Assembly: GCA_023700885.1 (NCBI GenBank)
Contig: JAMPYA010000094.1
Location: forward strand, 1-8,060
Source of the DNA: Flavobacteriaceae bacterium
GTDB taxonomy: Bacteria > Bacteroidota > Bacteroidia > Flavobacteriales > Flavobacteriaceae
Reading direction: 5' to 3'
DNA length: 8,060 nt
Made by a program: the position numbers and the translations under genes. Each line of letters starts with the position of its first letter. Position 1 is the first letter of the stretch. Below the pieces are notes generated by a model. It had not been told where the DNA came from and ran no database searches. It saw nothing but the letters and a program-made list of their open reading frames with translations. Below, piece by piece: positions 6,386 through 8,060 of this stretch.

Positions 6386-6542
6386 GCCTAACGGTTGGGC
6401 TATGATTTCGGCGTGGATAAATCCGCAGGATTTGTCCGCTAAGACACGAGCGAAGCGAACTGGCGCCAGCAAATCAGGTTAAATGTATTAAAATTTTTAA
6501 TGCTATTACTGAACCCACGCTGAATTATAGCCATTGTTAGCA
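6386..6542 (-). repeat. attC-like site C, between membrane-protein and Fic genes
   Basis: A 157-bp dyad. On the coding strand it opens with TGCTAAC and closes with GTTAGGC, an exact GTTRRRY. The arms align by eye as R core, unpaired spacer (3 versus 5 bases), paired GGCTAT, a mismatch, ATT with one extra T on one side, another mismatch, then paired GCGTGG. This R-spacer-L layout with a single extra base is that of attC. A nested hairpin lies at 6415-6437. At 157 bp it is slightly over the usual attC range (about 57-141 bp). Confidence 0.8.
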
Positions 6543-6982
6543 AACGGTTATTTCCATTCCACGTTTAATTTTTCCAATTCTGCATTCAAGTCGACGAGTG
6601 ATTTTTTGTCAATTATTTGCGTGTTTATTGTTAATTCTTTTTTGTCTGTTTTTAAAATATAGTCTCCAGCAAATTTTTTAATCTGTTTGATTTCAGTCAA
6701 ATTTAATTTCTTTCCAAAAGGCCAATTTTGTTTAATAATACCATTTTCGATTATTAAATACTGTTTATTTAGTTCATAATTATAGAGAATTAGTATAAAA
6801 ATTCCCGATCCAATTTGTCCAAAACCAATTGATTTAAGTGAAATGTTTTTTAATTCAGCTATAAAGAATGAAATTATTATCAGGATTACACCAATTGATA
6901 AAAATAACAATCCAATTCTTAGATTACTTTTAAACCTTTCTTTATAATATTTAATTTTTATCATTATTCAACTGTTTGCTAA
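6392..6982 (-). mobile_element. integron cassette carrying the PH-like membrane protein
   Basis: The cut points are in GTTAGCA (site B) and GTTAGGC (site C). The front core GTTAGCA is the exact reverse complement of TGCTAAC, the R'' core of its own trailing site: 7/7. Within site C as it stands the two cores match only 5/7. The 591-bp cassette holds one gene, starting 13 bases after the front core and ending 5 bases before the trailing site. I see no promoter inside it. Confidence 0.75.
6548..6964 (-). CDS. small two-helix membrane protein with PH-like C-terminal domain
   Basis: A 138-residue protein I cannot assign to a named family. A basic N-terminus (MIKIKYYKERFKSNLR) leads into two hydrophobic helices, about 15-36 and 44-62. 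Residues 68-138 then form a soluble, strand-rich stretch: QYLIIENGIIKQNWPFGKKL, LTEIKQIKKFAGDYILKT, KELTINTQIID and a final amphipathic helix (SLVDLNAELEKLNVEW). Two helices followed by this pattern is the architecture of bacterial PH-domain membrane proteins (bPH), where the strand 'ENGIIKQ' starts the domain. Its function is unknown. It fills one cassette almost entirely, with 5 bases to the site on its 3' side and 13 bases on its 5' side, and has no visible promoter of its own. Confidence 0.8.
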   Translation of the reverse strand: MIKIKYYKERFKSNLRIGLLFLSIGVILIIISFFIAELKNISLKSIGFGQIGSGIFILILYNYELNKQYLIIENGIIKQNWPFGKKLNLTEIKQIKKFAGDYILKTDKKELTINTQIIDKKSLVDLNAELEKLNVEWK

Positions 6983-7108
6983 CGTTTTGGCGCTTGGCGA
7001 AGAAGCGGATTTCGAAGCACTAAACTGTCTGCCAGCAATGAACTTGATACGAACCACAAAGCTTCATTTAAGCACCGAACCCGCTTTTTTGCCAAACGCC
7101 TGTTATGC
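6977..7108 (-). repeat. attC-like site B, between SDR and membrane-protein genes
   Basis: A 132-bp dyad. On the coding strand it opens with GCATAAC and closes with GTTAGCA. The arms pair over about 25 bases: GGCG-TTGGC-AA-AAGCGG-TT on both sides, with single mismatches. Its arm sequence is quite unlike sites A, C and D, yet the layout is the same; conserved structure with unrelated sequence is characteristic of attC. A long loop region (about 7015-7075) lies between the arms. Confidence 0.75.
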
Positions 7109-7888
7109 CTTCGTTGTTCTTTTATGTGGTTACATTCGGTCATAAATCGTTCTTGGTATGTGCTTTAATATAGTCGCAATAACTCTCCAGCGTTTTGTTA
7201 CATACGCCACCTTTTTTTTGTCGATTATAGCTTGGAAAATTTGTCTAACTGTTTTTTCAACAGGCATTACCCAAAATAATCCTTCTCCTTTCGCCATTTC
7301 TGTGTCAACAAGTCCGGGTCTAATATCTGTCACAAAAATTGATGTATTAAGTCTTTTAGCCTTTTGTCTTAACCCTTCAAGATAATTTATTTGATAGGCT
7401 TTTGTCGCATTGTATGCAGGAGCTTGTCTGCTACCACGTAGTCCGCCAATAGAACTTATTGCTACTAAATGTCCTGATTTTTGTTTTTCAAAATAGTTAA
7501 AAGTCCAATCTGCAACACAAGTAAAACCTAATACATTCGTGTCTATTGTCCGCTTTTCTATTTCAAAGTCTAGTTTTTCATTTATGTCACCTATGCCCGA
7601 ACTGATAATTAACAAATCAAGTCCACCAAGCTCTTTAGTCAGTTCATCTAATTTCTGTCTAACAGTATTTGTGTTATTGATGTCAATTGATTTTATATAA
7701 AAATTTGGATTCTCGTTCTTTAATTCACTTAGCAATTCAACACGTCTTCCTGTCAAGCCAATTTTATAATTGTTGTCCGCCAAAAGTTTTGCAAGTCCTT
7801 TACCGATTCCAGATGTCGCACCAATTACTATTGCTTTTTTCATTCTTAATATTGTCTGTTTGTTGTCTCGTCCTACAATGAGGCATAA
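6983..7888 (-). mobile_element. integron cassette carrying the SDR gene
   Basis: The cut points are in GTTATGC (site A) and GTTAGCA (site B). The front core GTTATGC is the exact reverse complement of GCATAAC, the R'' core of the cassette's own trailing site: 7/7. The cores within site B match only 4/7. The cassette is 906 bp with one gene. Confidence 0.75.
7130..7843 (-). CDS. short-chain dehydrogenase/reductase (SDR), classical type
   Basis: A 237-residue classical SDR, an NAD(P)-dependent oxidoreductase with a Rossmann fold. The cofactor motif is GATSGIG (8-14), and TGRR (31-34) with its two arginines suggests NADPH preference. The usual NNAG is replaced by SSGIG (81-85). Asn103 (DTNVLGF) fits the structural Asn. 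The catalytic set is Ser131, Tyr144 and Lys148 (AYNATKAYQ), with the expected 13-residue Ser-Tyr spacing. PG (176-177) is the turn after the sixth strand. No substrate can be chosen from the sequence. The C-terminus is basic and hydrophobic (KRWRVIATILKHIPRTIYDRM starts at 217), as in SDRs that touch membranes. It starts 40 bases after site A's core and ends 22 bases before site B. Confidence 0.93.
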   Translation of the reverse strand: MKKAIVIGATSGIGKGLAKLLADNNYKIGLTGRRVELLSELKNENPNFYIKSIDINNTNTVRQKLDELTKELGGLDLLIISSGIGDINEKLDFEIEKRTIDTNVLGFTCVADWTFNYFEKQKSGHLVAISSIGGLRGSRQAPAYNATKAYQINYLEGLRQKAKRLNTSIFVTDIRPGLVDTEMAKGEGLFWVMPVEKTVRQIFQAIIDKKKVAYVTKRWRVIATILKHIPRTIYDRM

Positions 7889-8012
7889 CGGTTAGGCTAT
7901 GATTTCGGCGTGGATAAATCCGCAGGATTTGTCCGCAAAGAAATCAAGCTGTTGATTATTTTATTTTTCATGTTTGTTATAAAGCCACGCTGAATTATAG
8001 CCATTGTTGAAC
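7883..8012 (-). repeat. attC-like site A, right-hand end of the visible array
   Basis: A 130-bp dyad. On the coding strand it opens with GTTCAAC, an exact RYYYAAC-type core at all but the second and third Y positions read strictly, and closes with GTTATGC. Its left arm (7887-7936) is identical in 49 of 50 positions to site C (6390-6439), and its right arm (7985-8008) is identical over 24 bases to site C (6515-6538), while the centres differ. It shares the same R-spacer-L layout. The cassette that ends here lies off the right edge. The last 48 bases (8013-8060) hold no gene I can support; they may be the tail of that next gene. Confidence 0.8.
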
Positions 8013-8060
8013 TAAATCCCGCAAGCGGTCAAGCTATCAACTTATGCTTCCTCAAATGTA

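Larger units (their letters stand above)
5197..6391 (-). mobile_element. integron cassette carrying the Fic gene
   Basis: The boundaries are the predicted G/TT cut points in GTTAGGC (site C) and GTTGGGC (site D). The front core GTTAGGC has the reverse complement GCCTAAC; the cassette's own trailing R'' core is GCCTTAC, a 6/7 match. The one mismatch falls in the AAC that is normally kept. The cassette is 1195 bp and holds a promoter, operator, one gene and the trailing site. Its own promoter makes it independent of a promoter upstream in the array. Confidence 0.65.

Noticed and set aside
7158..7881. Plus-strand ORFs opposite the SDR gene (7158-7385 and 7687-7881)
   Set aside because: Shadows of a complete classical SDR with its catalytic residues.
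5191..8012. CRISPR array or REP/MITE family as an explanation of the repeats
   Set aside because: The repeats are 130-157 bp dyads spaced by whole genes, not short repeats with short spacers. Sites B and D share no arm sequence with A and C, and the cores match across genes, which neither REP elements nor MITEs explain.

Overview
The window looks like part of a Bacteroidota chromosome, most likely a Flavobacterium or close relative. It is visibly AT-rich. Starts carry no clear Shine-Dalgarno sequence. Two promoters fit the Bacteroidota pattern (TTG, about 19 to 20 bases, then TAnnTTTG). Several proteins belong to families I know from flavobacteria (DUF2784, DUF2200, DUF4153-like, and a secreted protein with an 'IDTMGR...YFPRRFPS' core). 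This placement is inference from style and family, not from a marker gene. Every gene I support is on the minus strand, so the window reads right to left.

Left part (1-4190): ordinary backbone genes. From the left edge these are a truncated Blc-type lipocalin lipoprotein; a PaiA-like GNAT acetyltransferase; an 11-helix DUF4153-like membrane protein; a tight three-gene operon (DUF2200, RimJ/RimL-like acetyltransferase, DUF2784) with a good promoter at 3781-3812; and a 58-residue winged-helix-like protein at 4010-4186.

Middle (4336-5190): a strong minus-strand terminator, then a secreted protein of unknown function that ends in a SPOR-like stretch, then a gene-poor stretch holding a degenerate copy of the repeats described next.

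Right part (5191-8012): the notable region. Four large imperfect dyads (130-157 bp) alternate with three genes: a SDR oxidoreductase, a small two-helix membrane protein with a PH-like tail, and a Fic AMP-transferase-type protein. Each dyad starts and ends with 7-base cores like the RYYYAAC and GTTRRRY cores of integron attC sites. Each gene starts shortly after one dyad and ends shortly before the next. The core at the front of a cassette is the reverse complement of the core in that cassette's own trailing site: 7/7 for SDR, 7/7 for the membrane protein, 6/7 for Fic. The two cores inside one linear site match only 4-5 of 7. That is what site-specific excision and insertion of circular cassettes leaves behind. 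I read the region as an integron cassette array with no integrase in view. The Fic cassette also carries its own promoter (6321-6351) overlapped by a doubled operator (6298-6323), probably for self-control through its C-terminal winged helix. The SDR and membrane-protein cassettes show no clear promoter of their own. The array continues off the right edge, which is where an attI site or integrase would be expected if one exists.
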